Positions 51,432-60,826 of a stretch of 64,000 bases of DNA are shown one piece after another; the first letter of the stretch is position 1; each line of letters begins with the position of its first letter. The stretch covers positions 1-64,000 of the forward strand of contig NZ_JBKBHX010000001.1 in the NCBI RefSeq assembly GCF_046299575.1, given 5' to 3'. Source of the DNA: Thermaurantimonas sp046299575 (GTDB taxonomy: Bacteria; Bacteroidota; Bacteroidia; Flavobacteriales; Schleiferiaceae). The notes below the pieces were generated by a model that made no database searches, was not told the DNA's origin, and saw only the letters and a program-made list of their open reading frames with translations. The position numbers and the translations under genes were made by a program.

Positions 51432-52217
51432 TCAGATGATGTTAAAAAGTTTTAGTATGCTTATTGACAAAATAAAAATGAGTACATACTTGGTGATCGT
51501 CGTAGCCTTGGGATGATATAGAAAATATCGGGTCGAAATAATCGAACCCACTGATTGGCCCGCAGCCAAAACCAACCCTGAAGGCCAATGAACCTGGCCA
51601 TACAGCACAAACATGAAAAAGGCTGGAATAGAAATCACCACTGCCATTACCAGTTTGATGATGTTTGAATCCTTGAGGCTCAGCTGCATCGACAGCACCA
51701 TAATGGTCAGCATCAAAATACCCACACCCATCTGTATAAAGCCGGTGTAAACACCGATCAGAAAAAACCACAAATAATTGACCCATGTATGAATGCGCCT
51801 TTTGGGGTCTGTATTTCGCTTCCACTTTTTAGGATTCAGAAGCAGGCTGAGCAGAATCAGCACCATCAGGATACCAATAATTTTTTTCAGCAGCTGATCG
51901 TCAATATCCATAACGATAAAAGCACCTGTAAAACTCCCGATAAATGCCGGAATGAAAAATGGAACACTTAGTTGAATAAGTCTTTTGGTCCTCAAGGTTT
52001 TACGGATTGCAAGTACGGAGGTTATTGTTTGGACCAAGGCACCTATGCGGTTTGTGCCATTAGCCAGGCCTGGAGGCATTCCTGCAAATATCATCAGGCT
52101 CAATGTGATGGCCGATCCATTGCCCGCCAGCACGTTGATCATTCCGGTGAGCACCCCACCCACCAGATACAGGGCATACATCCACCATTCAGTATTGAGC
52201 AGAGCCTCGTTTTGCAT
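51432..52217 (-). CDS. TauE/SafE family anion permease
   Basis: This 261-residue membrane protein has about eight helices and the family's repeated pattern: GGVLTGMINVLAGNGSAITL near the start and IGVYTGFIQMGVGILM in the second half. The family exports or imports sulfur-containing organic anions such as sulfoacetate or sulfite. The start at 52217 overlaps the symporter gene by 29 bases; ATG 52181 is an alternative just past that gene's stop. Confidence 0.8.
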   Translation of the reverse strand: MQNEALLNTEWWMYALYLVGGVLTGMINVLAGNGSAITLSLMIFAGMPPGLANGTNRIGALVQTITSVLAIRKTLRTKRLIQLSVPFFIPAFIGSFTGAFIVMDIDDQLLKKIIGILMVLILLSLLLNPKKWKRNTDPKRRIHTWVNYLWFFLIGVYTGFIQMGVGILMLTIMVLSMQLSLKDSNIIKLVMAVVISIPAFFMFVLYGQVHWPSGLVLAAGQSVGSIISTRYFLYHPKATTITKYVLIFILSISILKLFNII

Positions 52218-53946
52218 CGGTTTTAAGTTGACGTGTTAAAAAATAACCACTTAGCAGAGCAACGGTCAAAAACGATACAGCATTAAACCATTGCCCAAAC
52301 AACATATAACCTGTACCAAAGAGCAACGAATACGCCATTAAAACGGCAAATAGCCACTTTACAGCGTTTCTTTTTACTTCCGAATTGTCGGGTTTATGAA
52401 GTTTATCTGGCCAAAGGCCTGCGGGCTTTATTTGCGCACAGAAATTTTTTAGCACTTGCATATCAGTTGGTTTTGATAAATAGGCCACTGAAATCCACAC
52501 CGTCATGGTGCCAAAGACCACAACGTAAAAAGTCCCATTCTGGCGAACAAATGCATCGCCAAAAGCAGGCTCCAACCACACTTTACTCACTGCCAAAATG
52601 AAAAGTGGTACCACAGTCGCCACCAATTCCGTAGCCGCATTAATACGCCACCAGTACCAGCGAAGGATCAATACGGATCCCAATCCGGCTCCGGCTTGTA
52701 TGAGAAATTGAGCAGCTGTATCGATAGTATCAATGTAAAAGGACACCAAACCACCGGCGACCATGATCAGTAGCGTAAAAATCCTTCCCGCCTTTACAGG
52801 CTCTTTTTGGTGTTTTATTTTAAAATTTTTCCTGAGCAGATAGAGATCATTGGTCATGTACCCGCTGCCCCAATTGAGTTGGGTAGAGATGGTGCTCATG
52901 TATGCAGAAAGAAATACCAGAAGCATCAACCCCCTAATACCCGTAGGCATATAGTCACGTATCAGGCGGATGTAGGCATTGCCGGCTTCCTGATCGGTAA
53001 GGCCCGGATAGAGAACCAGTGCAGCCAAAGCCACCACAATCCAGGGCCAGGGCCTCAGACAGTAATGAGCCAGCTGAAAAAAGAGCGATGCCTTCTGCGC
53101 GTCTTCTTCAGAGCGGGCACTCATCATGCGCTGGGATATGTAGCCTCCACCACCCGGCTCAGCTCCGGGATACCAACTGTTCCACCATTGAAGTGCAACG
53201 AATGAAAAAAAAGCCCCTGCGGAAATGGTGAGTACATCAGAGCTACCATGATCGATGGTCGGAAAAAAGTGAAAACGCCACTCAGGCAACTTTTCCACCA
53301 ATCCCGCCAATCCGCCGACTTCCGGCAGTCGTACCACCAATACTGCAAGCAGAATACTCCCCGCCATAGCGATGACAAACTGAATAGCATCGGTCACCAC
53401 AATGCCAATCAAACCGGAAACAGCGGAATACACAGCGGTATAGACCATCATCAGCATCACTACAGCTACACTCCACTCGCGGCTGAGCTGAAAAAACTCG
53501 CCTACGACCTTGATCATAGCCGCATTCACCCAACCGATGATCACGGCATTGAGAAAAAGTCCGAGATACACGGCCTTAAACATTCTCAGGGGCTTCACAA
53601 GCGGACCGCTATATCTGAGACTGATAAACTCAGGCTCTGTCAGTATGCCGGCCCTTCTCCAATATTTAGCGAAAAAAAACGTAGTAAGCATACCACCAAG
53701 CAGCATGTTCCACCAGAGCCAGTTGCCACTGATGCCGTGTTGTACCACCTTTTCGGTGACCCACAGAGGTGTGTCAGCAGCAAACGTGGTAGCTACCATA
53801 CTAAGACCCAGTAGTTTCCAGCTTACATCTCTGCTACCGAGAAAGAAGCTTTCGACGTTTTTCGTTCCTTTCTTTCGAAGTTGCAGATTAATGATCAGAA
53901 AAAAGACAAGGCCGACTCCGGCAATTAAGTAATCGATGCTGCTCAT
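52189..53946 (-). CDS. Sodium:solute symporter (SSF family)
   Basis: This 585-residue polytopic protein has about 13 helices and SSF features such as GSRDVSWKLLGLSMVATTFAADTPL and SAYMSTISTQLNWGSGYMTNDLYLL, with the sodium-site Ser/Thr helix. The solute cannot be told. It begins within the end of mpl (TGATG, one-base overlap) and runs into the TauE/SafE gene. All three look cotranscribed, so the substrate may be linked to cell-wall peptide recycling. Confidence 0.85.
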   Translation of the reverse strand: MSSIDYLIAGVGLVFFLIINLQLRKKGTKNVESFFLGSRDVSWKLLGLSMVATTFAADTPLWVTEKVVQHGISGNWLWWNMLLGGMLTTFFFAKYWRRAGILTEPEFISLRYSGPLVKPLRMFKAVYLGLFLNAVIIGWVNAAMIKVVGEFFQLSREWSVAVVMLMMVYTAVYSAVSGLIGIVVTDAIQFVIAMAGSILLAVLVVRLPEVGGLAGLVEKLPEWRFHFFPTIDHGSSDVLTISAGAFFSFVALQWWNSWYPGAEPGGGGYISQRMMSARSEEDAQKASLFFQLAHYCLRPWPWIVVALAALVLYPGLTDQEAGNAYIRLIRDYMPTGIRGLMLLVFLSAYMSTISTQLNWGSGYMTNDLYLLRKNFKIKHQKEPVKAGRIFTLLIMVAGGLVSFYIDTIDTAAQFLIQAGAGLGSVLILRWYWWRINAATELVATVVPLFILAVSKVWLEPAFGDAFVRQNGTFYVVVFGTMTVWISVAYLSKPTDMQVLKNFCAQIKPAGLWPDKLHKPDNSEVKRNAVKWLFAVLMAYSLLFGTGYMLFGQWFNAVSFLTVALLSGYFLTRQLKTDAKRGSAQY

Positions 53947-55304
53947 CAGGCGAGTAATTGATCAGCCCAATTTTTTAAATCTACTCCTCCAAAATTTCCC
54001 GATGTCATGATCAGAAACACCGTATTGGAAGCACGCTCCGCCAGGAGCTTTTTCAGTACTTCGGATGCGTCGGTAAAAATATTTTCAACCGGTATCGAAA
54101 AAGCGTCAGCTACTTCTTCTTTATTTAATGCTGGCAACCGCTTGTGTTCCACTGCCTTCGGATTAAAATATACAACCGGAACATCTGCACCCTCCAATGC
54201 GTGCTGATAGTTTGGTAAAAACTCCTTGCTGAGGCTCGAATACGTATGCAGCTCGAGCACGGCGACGATTTTTTTACCGGGAAAAGATTCTTTCACCGCT
54301 GCCAAAGTGGCCTTCACCTTACTGGGAGCGTGGGCAAAATCGAGGTAAACCTGAGTATTTTGATTTTTGCCCAACAGTTGAAGGCGTTTTGCTGCCCCTT
54401 CAAAGCTCGTAATTGCCTCGTAAAAATCGCGCTCCTGTATGCCCATGAGCTGGCAGATCCAGCGGGCAGCTTCCAGATTGGCCATATTGTGCCGGCCAAT
54501 GACCATCAAGGGCAGTGGCCCATCATCCGTGAGCAAGTGATATACACCAGAACGTACCTCATACGACGGCGTGTAATAAGGCACTTTTTTTACAAAATTC
54601 TGAGCGCCCTCTACGACTGTTTTGAGTTTTACGTCCTCAGCAAAATAAACCACCGAAGCACCGTGCTCACATAATTCGATGTATTTCCTAAACTGATCTA
54701 CATACACTTCTTCGGTCGGAAAGACATTGGCATGATCCCAGGCAATGCCGGTGATAGCTGTAATGTTTGGCTTGTAAAAATGAAACTTAGGTACGAGCTG
54801 AAGGGCCGAAGCCGGATATTCATCCCCTTCGATGAGCATAAATTCGGCAGAGTCCGAAAGACGCACCATTGTATCAAAGCCTTTGACCAGCGCCCCGACC
54901 AAATAGTCGATTTCTAAACCTACAGCGCGGCACACGTGCATCACCATACTTGTTACAGTGGTTTTGCCATGACTGCCGGCGATTACTACACGTGTTTTGT
55001 CTTTTGAATGTTCGTATAAAAATTCAGGATACGAAAGTACCTTCAGGCCAAGTTCACGGGCCCGAAGAAGTTCGGGATTATCAGCCCGAGCGTGCATTCC
55101 AAGAATGACCAGATCAAGATCACTGGTGATTTTGTCGGGATACCAGCCGATTGCATTGGGCAAAAGCCCTGCATTACGCAGACGGGAGAGAGAGGGTTCA
55201 AAAATCTCGTCGTCACTTCCGGTGATCATGTGACCAGCCTCTCGGAGTGCCAGTGCCAAGTTGTGCATGGCGCTGCCTCCGATGGCTATCATATGTATTT
55301 TCAT
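53946..55304 (-). CDS. mpl: Murein peptide ligase Mpl
   Basis: This 452-residue Mur-ligase family enzyme re-attaches recycled L-Ala-gamma-D-Glu-meso-Dap tripeptide to UDP-MurNAc. It has the nucleotide loop GSHGKTTVTSM, the metal-binding EGDEYPASALQ, and TGIAWDHANVFPT. FEGAAKRLQLLG and DFAHAPSK are also typical of Mpl/MurC. It is the first gene of a coupled operon with a symporter and a TauE/SafE protein. Confidence 0.88.
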   Translation of the reverse strand: MKIHMIAIGGSAMHNLALALREAGHMITGSDDEIFEPSLSRLRNAGLLPNAIGWYPDKITSDLDLVILGMHARADNPELLRARELGLKVLSYPEFLYEHSKDKTRVVIAGSHGKTTVTSMVMHVCRAVGLEIDYLVGALVKGFDTMVRLSDSAEFMLIEGDEYPASALQLVPKFHFYKPNITAITGIAWDHANVFPTEEVYVDQFRKYIELCEHGASVVYFAEDVKLKTVVEGAQNFVKKVPYYTPSYEVRSGVYHLLTDDGPLPLMVIGRHNMANLEAARWICQLMGIQERDFYEAITSFEGAAKRLQLLGKNQNTQVYLDFAHAPSKVKATLAAVKESFPGKKIVAVLELHTYSSLSKEFLPNYQHALEGADVPVVYFNPKAVEHKRLPALNKEEVADAFSIPVENIFTDASEVLKKLLAERASNTVFLIMTSGNFGGVDLKNWADQLLA

Positions 55305-55376
55305 GAAGTATTATGTTCCATTGAAATTCACGACAAATATAGATTGGCGATAATGCGAGGATTTTTAATAAAAAAA

Positions 55377-55405
55377 TTTGCAATTTGGAAAAAAGGTTAC
55401 TTTTG
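55377..55405 (+). promoter_or_regulatory. Full promoter of mscL
   Basis: TTTG (55377-55380), 17 bases, then TACTTTTG (55398-55405): both Bacteroidota elements are present. The ATG follows 23 bases later at 55429. Confidence 0.65.
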
Positions 55406-55428
55406 AAGCCAAATTAAAAAATCAAAAC

Positions 55429-55845
55429 ATGTCATTTATCAAAGAATTCAGAGAGTTTGCCATGCGCGGCAGTGTGCTTGACCTGGCTGTGGGTGTGGTC
55501 ATTGGCGGAGCTTTTGGAAAGATTGTAAGCTCCTTTGTGGGCGATGTTTTGATGCCTCCACTTGGTTTGCTGCTCGGAGGTATAGACTTCAAGGATTTTG
55601 CCGTCACCCTGAAAGAAGCTACTGAAGAAGCCCCGGCCGTAACCCTCAATTATGGAGCTTTTATTCAAAACGTTATCGACTTTACAATCATAGCCTTTGC
55701 GATTTTTCTGCTCATTAAAGGGGTTAATCAAATTAAAAGAAAGCAGGAAGCGCCTGCTCAGGCTCCGGCTGCTCCTCCCGAGCCATCGAACGAAGAAAAA
55801 TTATTGGCCGAAATCCGAGATTTACTGAAAGCCCAAGCGAAATAA
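55429..55845 (+). CDS. mscL: Large-conductance mechanosensitive channel
   Basis: This 138-residue protein has the two-helix MscL layout: N-terminal FIKEFREFAMRGSVLDLAVGVVIGGAFGKIVSSFV, the periplasmic loop, the second helix DFTIIAFAIFLLIKGVN and a charged C-terminal helix after a Pro/Ala linker. It opens on membrane tension to release solutes. The start at 55429 is set by the family N-terminus and the promoter. Confidence 0.95.
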   Translation: MSFIKEFREFAMRGSVLDLAVGVVIGGAFGKIVSSFVGDVLMPPLGLLLGGIDFKDFAVTLKEATEEAPAVTLNYGAFIQNVIDFTIIAFAIFLLIKGVNQIKRKQEAPAQAPAAPPEPSNEEKLLAEIRDLLKAQAK

Positions 55846-55865
55846 TTCGACGTTGAGACTTTAAT

Positions 55866-55898
55866 ACTTTCCAATCTATGAAATTGGAAGGTCTTTTT
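55866..55898 (+). terminator. Terminator of mscL
   Basis: ACTTTCCAAT (55866-55875) pairs with ATTGGAAGGT (55883-55892), with one T-G wobble pair, followed by CTTTTTTATT. It abuts the end of the convergent ABC-F gene. Confidence 0.75.
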
Positions 55899-57841
55899 TA
55901 TTGTATTTGAATCTTCTCAAGTGCATCGGTAAGTTCTTCCCACTGCTGCATAAGCGACTCAAGAAGTTTTTTAGTGGTTTCGTATTGATTTAGAAGTTCC
56001 ACACCCTCCGAGGTAACGAATATTTCAGGATTAGTGAGCTTTTCTTCTAATTGTTGAACGAGCTGTTCCGAAGCGTGAATTTCTGTTTCGATTTTTTCAA
56101 TCTTTTGCTGAAGCCTTTTCTGCTCGTTTTTATTGCCTACGGTTTGTTTTTCAATAGTTTTTGAAGATGTTTCCTCAAATGGTTTCTTTTCTGAAAAGAG
56201 GGTTGAAGGTTTGCTTTCGTAATCTCTGAAAGTCTCTCTTTGCTTTTCAGCAAGGAAGCTGTCGATGTCTCCCAGCCATTCCTTTACAGTACCTCCTTGA
56301 AATTCAAAAACCTTAGTCGCCAGACCCTGGAGAAAATCCCGGTCGTGGCTCACCAGCACGATAGTGCCCTCAAAGTCAAGCAAAGCTTGCTTCAAGACAT
56401 TTTTACTAGCGATGTCAAGGTGATTGGTAGGCTCGTCGAGCACGAGCAAATTCGAAGGTTGAAGCAAGAGTTTACATAGTGCCAAGCGGCCTCGCTCGCC
56501 ACCCGATAACACCTTTACTTTTTTGTACACCTCATCGCCGGAAAACATAAAAGCGCCGAGCAATGACCTGGCCCGCGGGCGCAGCTCGTCTGGAGCTGCA
56601 TTTTCAATTACTTCGAGCAGTGTGCGGTCGGCGTCATGGGTGAGGTGTTGTTCTTGAGCATAGTAGCCAATTTGCACATTGTGGCCAATTGTCAGTGTTC
56701 CACCACCTTGAAGTTCGCCCAGAATCATGCGCACCATCGTGGTTTTACCCTGTCCGTTTTTACCCACAAATGCCACCCGCTCACCGCGCTCTATTTCGAA
56801 ATTCACGTTTTTCAAAACGGTTTTTTCTCCAAAAGCCATTGAGACATTTTCGGCCTTTAGCACCACTTTACCACTGCGAGGTGCAGGAGGAAAGCGAAAA
56901 TACATCGTCCGGGTGTCTTCGGTATCGACTTCGATGAGTTCAATTTTATCGAGTCGCTTTATTAAGCTCTGTGCAAATGCCGCCTTTGTTGCTTTAGCCC
57001 TGAATCGGTCAATCAGTTGCTGGGTTTCTCTGATTTCTTTTTCCTGATTTTTGCGCTGAAGCTGCTGGTGCTCAATACGCTCTTTGCGCAGCTCTACAAA
57101 CTTGGAATACGGCACCGGATAATCGTAAATCTTGCCCCCTGCAATCTCAATGGTACGTGTAGTAACGTTGTCGAGAAAGGTTTTATCGTGACTGATGAGC
57201 AATAAGGCACGATCACTGTTTTTCAGAAAATTTTCCAACCAAAGTATCGACTGCAGATCGAGATGGTTTGTAGGCTCGTCCATCAGCATTAGCTGATGCG
57301 GTTTGAGCAAAATTTTGGCCAGCTCTACACGCATACGCCATCCACCGCTGAAGGTGTCGAGCTGTCGGTTGAGGTCATTGTCGGTAAAGCCAAGTCCTTT
57401 GAGTATTTTCTCCACTTTGCCCTCAGCTTCGTACCCACCCGCTATTTGGAATTCGTGCGTGAGATCTGATACCCTCTGAACGAGCTGCATAAACTCCTCA
57501 CTGTCGTAGTCGGTACGAGTAGCCAGAGCTTCATTGATGTGATCTATTTCAGCCTGAATCTTTCGAATGTCATCTAAGGCAGTTTCAGCCTCTTGTTTCA
57601 CTGTTTTTCCGGATGGTAATGGCAGAATTTGTGGCAGATAACCGATAGAAATACCGCGCGGCTTTGCCACTGTGCCTGAGTGTGGACTCATCTCGCCCGC
57701 AATGATTTTGAGCAAAGTAGATTTTCCGGCACCATTCCGACCTGCTAAACCAATTTTTTCACCCGGATTGACCAGAAAATTGATATCTTTAAAAAGTGTT
57801 TTCGATGGATATTCGACCGTGAGCTGCTGAACAGAAACCAT
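55898..57841 (-). CDS. ABC-F family ATPase (Uup/YheS-like)
   Basis: This 647-residue soluble protein has two ABC cassettes and no membrane segments. Walker A motifs are GRNGAGKST and GKNGQGKTT; signatures are FSGGWRMRVELAKILL and LSGGERGRLALCKLLL. Both Walker B motifs are followed by EPTNHLD. A charged linker and a C-terminal coiled-coil (KIETEIHASEQLVQQLEEKL) follow. ABC-F proteins act on the ribosome, relieving stalls or giving antibiotic protection. The start at 57841 is four bases from a promoter box. Confidence 0.9.
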   Translation of the reverse strand: MVSVQQLTVEYPSKTLFKDINFLVNPGEKIGLAGRNGAGKSTLLKIIAGEMSPHSGTVAKPRGISIGYLPQILPLPSGKTVKQEAETALDDIRKIQAEIDHINEALATRTDYDSEEFMQLVQRVSDLTHEFQIAGGYEAEGKVEKILKGLGFTDNDLNRQLDTFSGGWRMRVELAKILLKPHQLMLMDEPTNHLDLQSILWLENFLKNSDRALLLISHDKTFLDNVTTRTIEIAGGKIYDYPVPYSKFVELRKERIEHQQLQRKNQEKEIRETQQLIDRFRAKATKAAFAQSLIKRLDKIELIEVDTEDTRTMYFRFPPAPRSGKVVLKAENVSMAFGEKTVLKNVNFEIERGERVAFVGKNGQGKTTMVRMILGELQGGGTLTIGHNVQIGYYAQEQHLTHDADRTLLEVIENAAPDELRPRARSLLGAFMFSGDEVYKKVKVLSGGERGRLALCKLLLQPSNLLVLDEPTNHLDIASKNVLKQALLDFEGTIVLVSHDRDFLQGLATKVFEFQGGTVKEWLGDIDSFLAEKQRETFRDYESKPSTLFSEKKPFEETSSKTIEKQTVGNKNEQKRLQQKIEKIETEIHASEQLVQQLEEKLTNPEIFVTSEGVELLNQYETTKKLLESLMQQWEELTDALEKIQIQ

Positions 57842-57845
57842 GTTG

Positions 57846-57853
57846 CAAAGGTA
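57846..57853 (-). promoter_or_regulatory. -7 box of the ABC-F gene, abutting the start
   Basis: The minus strand reads TACCTTTG, with four bases before the ATG at 57841. A TTTG lies about 24 bases upstream, somewhat long for the -33 element. Confidence 0.5.
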
Positions 57854-58001
57854 TTTAGTACATGGTAGGCATACATACAAATAAATCCGTAAATCGATTG
57901 ATTGGTTTAAGAGATCTGTTTTCTGATTGAAATTTTAAAGAAAAATATTATTATTTGACTTCAGAAAAAGAATAGAATTTACAAAAAATTCAAATAATTA
58001 A

Positions 58002-58033
58002 TTGCATTATCTTGTTTTGTCCAAATACATTTG
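58002..58033 (+). promoter_or_regulatory. Promoter of the coiled-coil lipoprotein gene
   Basis: TTG (58002-58004), 21 bases, then TACATTTG (58026-58033), with the ATG at 58052. The box overlaps a TTG at 58031 that could otherwise be taken as the start. Confidence 0.55.
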
Positions 58034-58051
58034 AACAAAAATTTACACATA

Positions 58052-58906
58052 ATGATAAGGTTCATTTTCGCCCTGATTATGGGGTTGTTTCTTGCCTCTT
58101 GTAACAGTGAACTAAAACAAGAAATTGAAACATTAAAAGCTGAGAAAGCTGAACTTGAACAGCGCGCCCGCGAGCAAGACAGCACTATTGAAAACTTCAC
58201 CAATGCCATGCTCGAAATCCAGGAAAATCTCAATGTAATTCGCGAAAAAGAAGGCAGACTGAGAGTAGCCGAAAGCACAACAGGCGACCGTTTTGTTTCG
58301 ATGAAAGACGCTGTAATCAAAGACATTCAGGATTTAAATAGCATCATTGAAGAATCCAAAGCAAAAATTTCACGCCTTAACCAACAACTCTCTGCCAGCA
58401 AAGCGCAAAATGCTCAACTCTCTAAACTCGTGGAATCGCTTAAAAAACAAATTGAAGAGCGCGAAGCCACCATCGCACAACTGACCAAAGCCATTGAGGA
58501 GCGCGACGAAACCATACGCCAACTCTCTCGCAAAGTGCAGATTATTACCGAAGAAAGTCAGCGCACCATCAGCGCTAAAGAAGCTGAACTGAATCGCTGC
58601 TACTACATCGTTGATACCCGCAGAAATCTGAAAGACAAGGGCATAATCGACAGCCAGGGTGGTTTTCTCGGCATAGGTCGCGTTAAAACGGTTTCCAGCT
58701 CAGCCGATCAATCCTTATTTACTGTGGGCGACATTCGCCAGCTAAGCCGAATCGATCTCGATGCCAAAGGTGTGAAAATCATCTCTGAACATCCACAAGG
58801 CAGCTATTCCATAGAGCGCGAAGGCAAACGCGTGACCGGCCTGGTCATCACCGATCCGAAAGCCTTCTGGAGCATTACCCGAGTGCTAGTGGTGATGGTA
58901 GAATAA
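58052..58906 (+). CDS. Coiled-coil lipoprotein of unknown function
   Basis: This 284-residue protein has a lipoprotein signal MIRFIFALIMGLFLASC (Cys17). Next comes a long heptad-rich coiled coil to about residue 185 (ELKQEIETLKAEKAELEQRA, QLSKLVESLKKQIEEREATI), and then a small C-terminal beta domain with YYIVDTRRNLKDKGIIDSQGGFLGIGR. Similar domain pairs occur in Bacteroidota lipoproteins of unknown role, possibly spacers in the periplasm. It converges with wzt, with five bases between. Confidence 0.7.
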   Translation: MIRFIFALIMGLFLASCNSELKQEIETLKAEKAELEQRAREQDSTIENFTNAMLEIQENLNVIREKEGRLRVAESTTGDRFVSMKDAVIKDIQDLNSIIEESKAKISRLNQQLSASKAQNAQLSKLVESLKKQIEEREATIAQLTKAIEERDETIRQLSRKVQIITEESQRTISAKEAELNRCYYIVDTRRNLKDKGIIDSQGGFLGIGRVKTVSSSADQSLFTVGDIRQLSRIDLDAKGVKIISEHPQGSYSIEREGKRVTGLVITDPKAFWSITRVLVVMVE

Positions 58907-58911
58907 TTTGC

Positions 58912-60066
58912 TTACGATTCAGGATTAATTTTAAAGTAATGTTTCAAGTAAACGCCCGTGCGCAGTGTCGTATGGGCGTTTATCATTTTTAGCCAATCCT
59001 GATTTTTCACCTGAAAAAAAGCTGTGGCCATCTGCCTGTAGAGAAGTTGATCATTGGCATACATACTCACCCTACAGAAGTAATTGCCCGGAAAGAGCGT
59101 GAGCCGGGGAATATGTATTTGAATGGTATTTAAACCTTTTTTCAAACTCATCAGGGTATCTGATTCAAATCCTGCGTCCAAATGCGTGATGAATGTGGAG
59201 TTAGCATCGAAAAGATTGATGCGGATTTGGAGACCTGTGATGACCTGGGTCGTTTGTATTTTCAAAATCAGATTTGCCTCTTCTCCGGTAATGTAGGTAG
59301 CGGCCTCTCTGTCCCAAATGCACGATACATCGGTTATACAGCCATTTTTTATATATCCTGTTTTAGTTTGCTCTGATTGCAAATAGTTGGTTACAACATT
59401 ATCAATAGGTCCCATTTCCACAACTTTGCCTTTAGAAAGCCAGATAGCCTGATCGCACAACTGCCCTAAGAGATTCATTTGATGACTTACAACTACCAAG
59501 GTTTTTTCGCCACCTGAACGTACGGCTCGCAGCCGTTCGATGCTGCGCTGCTGAAAGGCTGCGTCACCTACGGCCAGGATTTCATCGATGAGCAGAATGT
59601 CAAAAGGCATGTGAATGGCCGTAGCAAATGCCAGCCTGAGATACATGCCGTGGCTGTAATATTTCAGTGGTCTTTCTGTAAACTCCCCGATATCAGCAAA
59701 TGCCTTAATTTCAGGCAACAGATTTCGGATTTCATCTTCAGAAAGCCCCTGGAGACGGCCATAGAAAAAAATGTTTTCGCGGCCTGTCAGTTCCGGGTGA
59801 AAACCCGCCCCAAGATCGAGCAGGGATGCCACACGCCCTCGTGTAATCACACGTCCTTCGGAAGGTTGGAGGATTCCTGCAATGAGCTTGAGCAACGTGG
59901 ACTTTCCGCTGCCATTGCCCCCAATGAGCGCAGTGCTGCTTCCTTCAGGCAGAGTAAATGAAACATCGGAAAGAGCATCAAGCCGACTGCGGTCGTCAAA
60001 TTCATAGAACTTTCTGACTCTCTCGGCCCGGATGACCCAATTTTTCTCAGATGCGCTCAAGTGCAT
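58912..60066 (-). CDS. wzt: Polysaccharide ABC exporter ATPase with C-terminal sugar-binding domain (Wzt)
   Basis: This 384-residue protein has an N-terminal ABC cassette: Walker A GGNGSGKST (49-57), signature YSHGMYLRLAFATA and Walker B ILLIDEILAVGD. A beta-sandwich C-terminal domain of about 140 residues is typical of Wzt proteins that recognise the non-reducing end of the glycan. It powers export of lipid-linked O-antigen or similar polymer. It overlaps the wzm end by 20 bases. Confidence 0.9.
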   Translation of the reverse strand: MHLSASEKNWVIRAERVRKFYEFDDRSRLDALSDVSFTLPEGSSTALIGGNGSGKSTLLKLIAGILQPSEGRVITRGRVASLLDLGAGFHPELTGRENIFFYGRLQGLSEDEIRNLLPEIKAFADIGEFTERPLKYYSHGMYLRLAFATAIHMPFDILLIDEILAVGDAAFQQRSIERLRAVRSGGEKTLVVVSHQMNLLGQLCDQAIWLSKGKVVEMGPIDNVVTNYLQSEQTKTGYIKNGCITDVSCIWDREAATYITGEEANLILKIQTTQVITGLQIRINLFDANSTFITHLDAGFESDTLMSLKKGLNTIQIHIPRLTLFPGNYFCRVSMYANDQLLYRQMATAFFQVKNQDWLKMINAHTTLRTGVYLKHYFKINPES

Positions 60067-60826
60067 TTTTTGATACTTTTACATAGGCAAATGCCGAGAA
60101 CAGAAATAAAACAAGTGTACTCAGTGCGACCAGGACAGTTCCTTCAGAATCTTTGACAATTCGGATAAATGATACCGGCGGCAACCATTCTAACCAAGTT
60201 AATATTCCCAAATCTTCGCCTTTAAGTAAGTACAATACGACGATCAATAGCTGGCCCTGTATCAATACAGGTACTGCGTGCAGTACATCGCGCAGTCGGC
60301 CGCTGAGCGCACATAAAATTAAGCCTGCCGAAAATCCAAAAATTACGAACAGCTGTACAACAAGCCATTGCAAGAACACAAACTCAACCGATAAACCCGA
60401 ATACATCCCCAAACCAATAAGGACAAAGGAGTACAACGCCCACTCGGGCAGGAGTACGATGAGTCGGCTCACCGGCAAAAAAAGCACCGGCAAACGGATT
60501 TTTAGCAAAAAATGTTTGTTGTTAATCCATAATGGCGCTAACTGCTGTATTAGCCCTGCGCTTAAAATATGACCGCTAAGCGCGGTGAGCCAAAGGGATA
60601 GATTTTCATGATTAATCCCAAACCGAATCTGAAGCATTAATGCGGGCAGTAGAAGGAGCAAAGCCGGAAGCAGCATCCAGCCCCAGCCCAGGAAGGTGTG
60701 CATGTACCGCACTTTTAAGTCGCGCCATCCAAAGGCCAATATGGCCCCTCGCATCTCCAGCACCTCTCGAAGGGCCTGAAGCAATCCGATGTTATCCGGG
60801 GTATTATGAAATTCTCCAGCTCTCAA
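60047..60826 (-). CDS. wzm: Polysaccharide ABC exporter permease (Wzm)
   Basis: This 259-residue ABC-2 type permease has about six helices. Its start FGWRDLKVRYMHTFLGWGWMLL matches the amphipathic N-terminal helix and gate region of Wzm. The start is given as TTG 60826, overlapping the sulfotransferase gene; an ATG at 60754 is possible but leaves little before the helix. It pairs with the adjacent Wzt. Confidence 0.85.
   Translation of the reverse strand: MRAGEFHNTPDNIGLLQALREVLEMRGAILAFGWRDLKVRYMHTFLGWGWMLLPALLLLLPALMLQIRFGINHENLSLWLTALSGHILSAGLIQQLAPLWINNKHFLLKIRLPVLFLPVSRLIVLLPEWALYSFVLIGLGMYSGLSVEFVFLQWLVVQLFVIFGFSAGLILCALSGRLRDVLHAVPVLIQGQLLIVVLYLLKGEDLGILTWLEWLPPVSFIRIVKDSEGTVLVALSTLVLFLFSAFAYVKVSKNALERI

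Noticed and set aside
53248..53814. 188-codon plus-strand frame
   Set aside because: It is antisense to the SSF symporter gene, whose membrane-protein sequence is clearly the real one.
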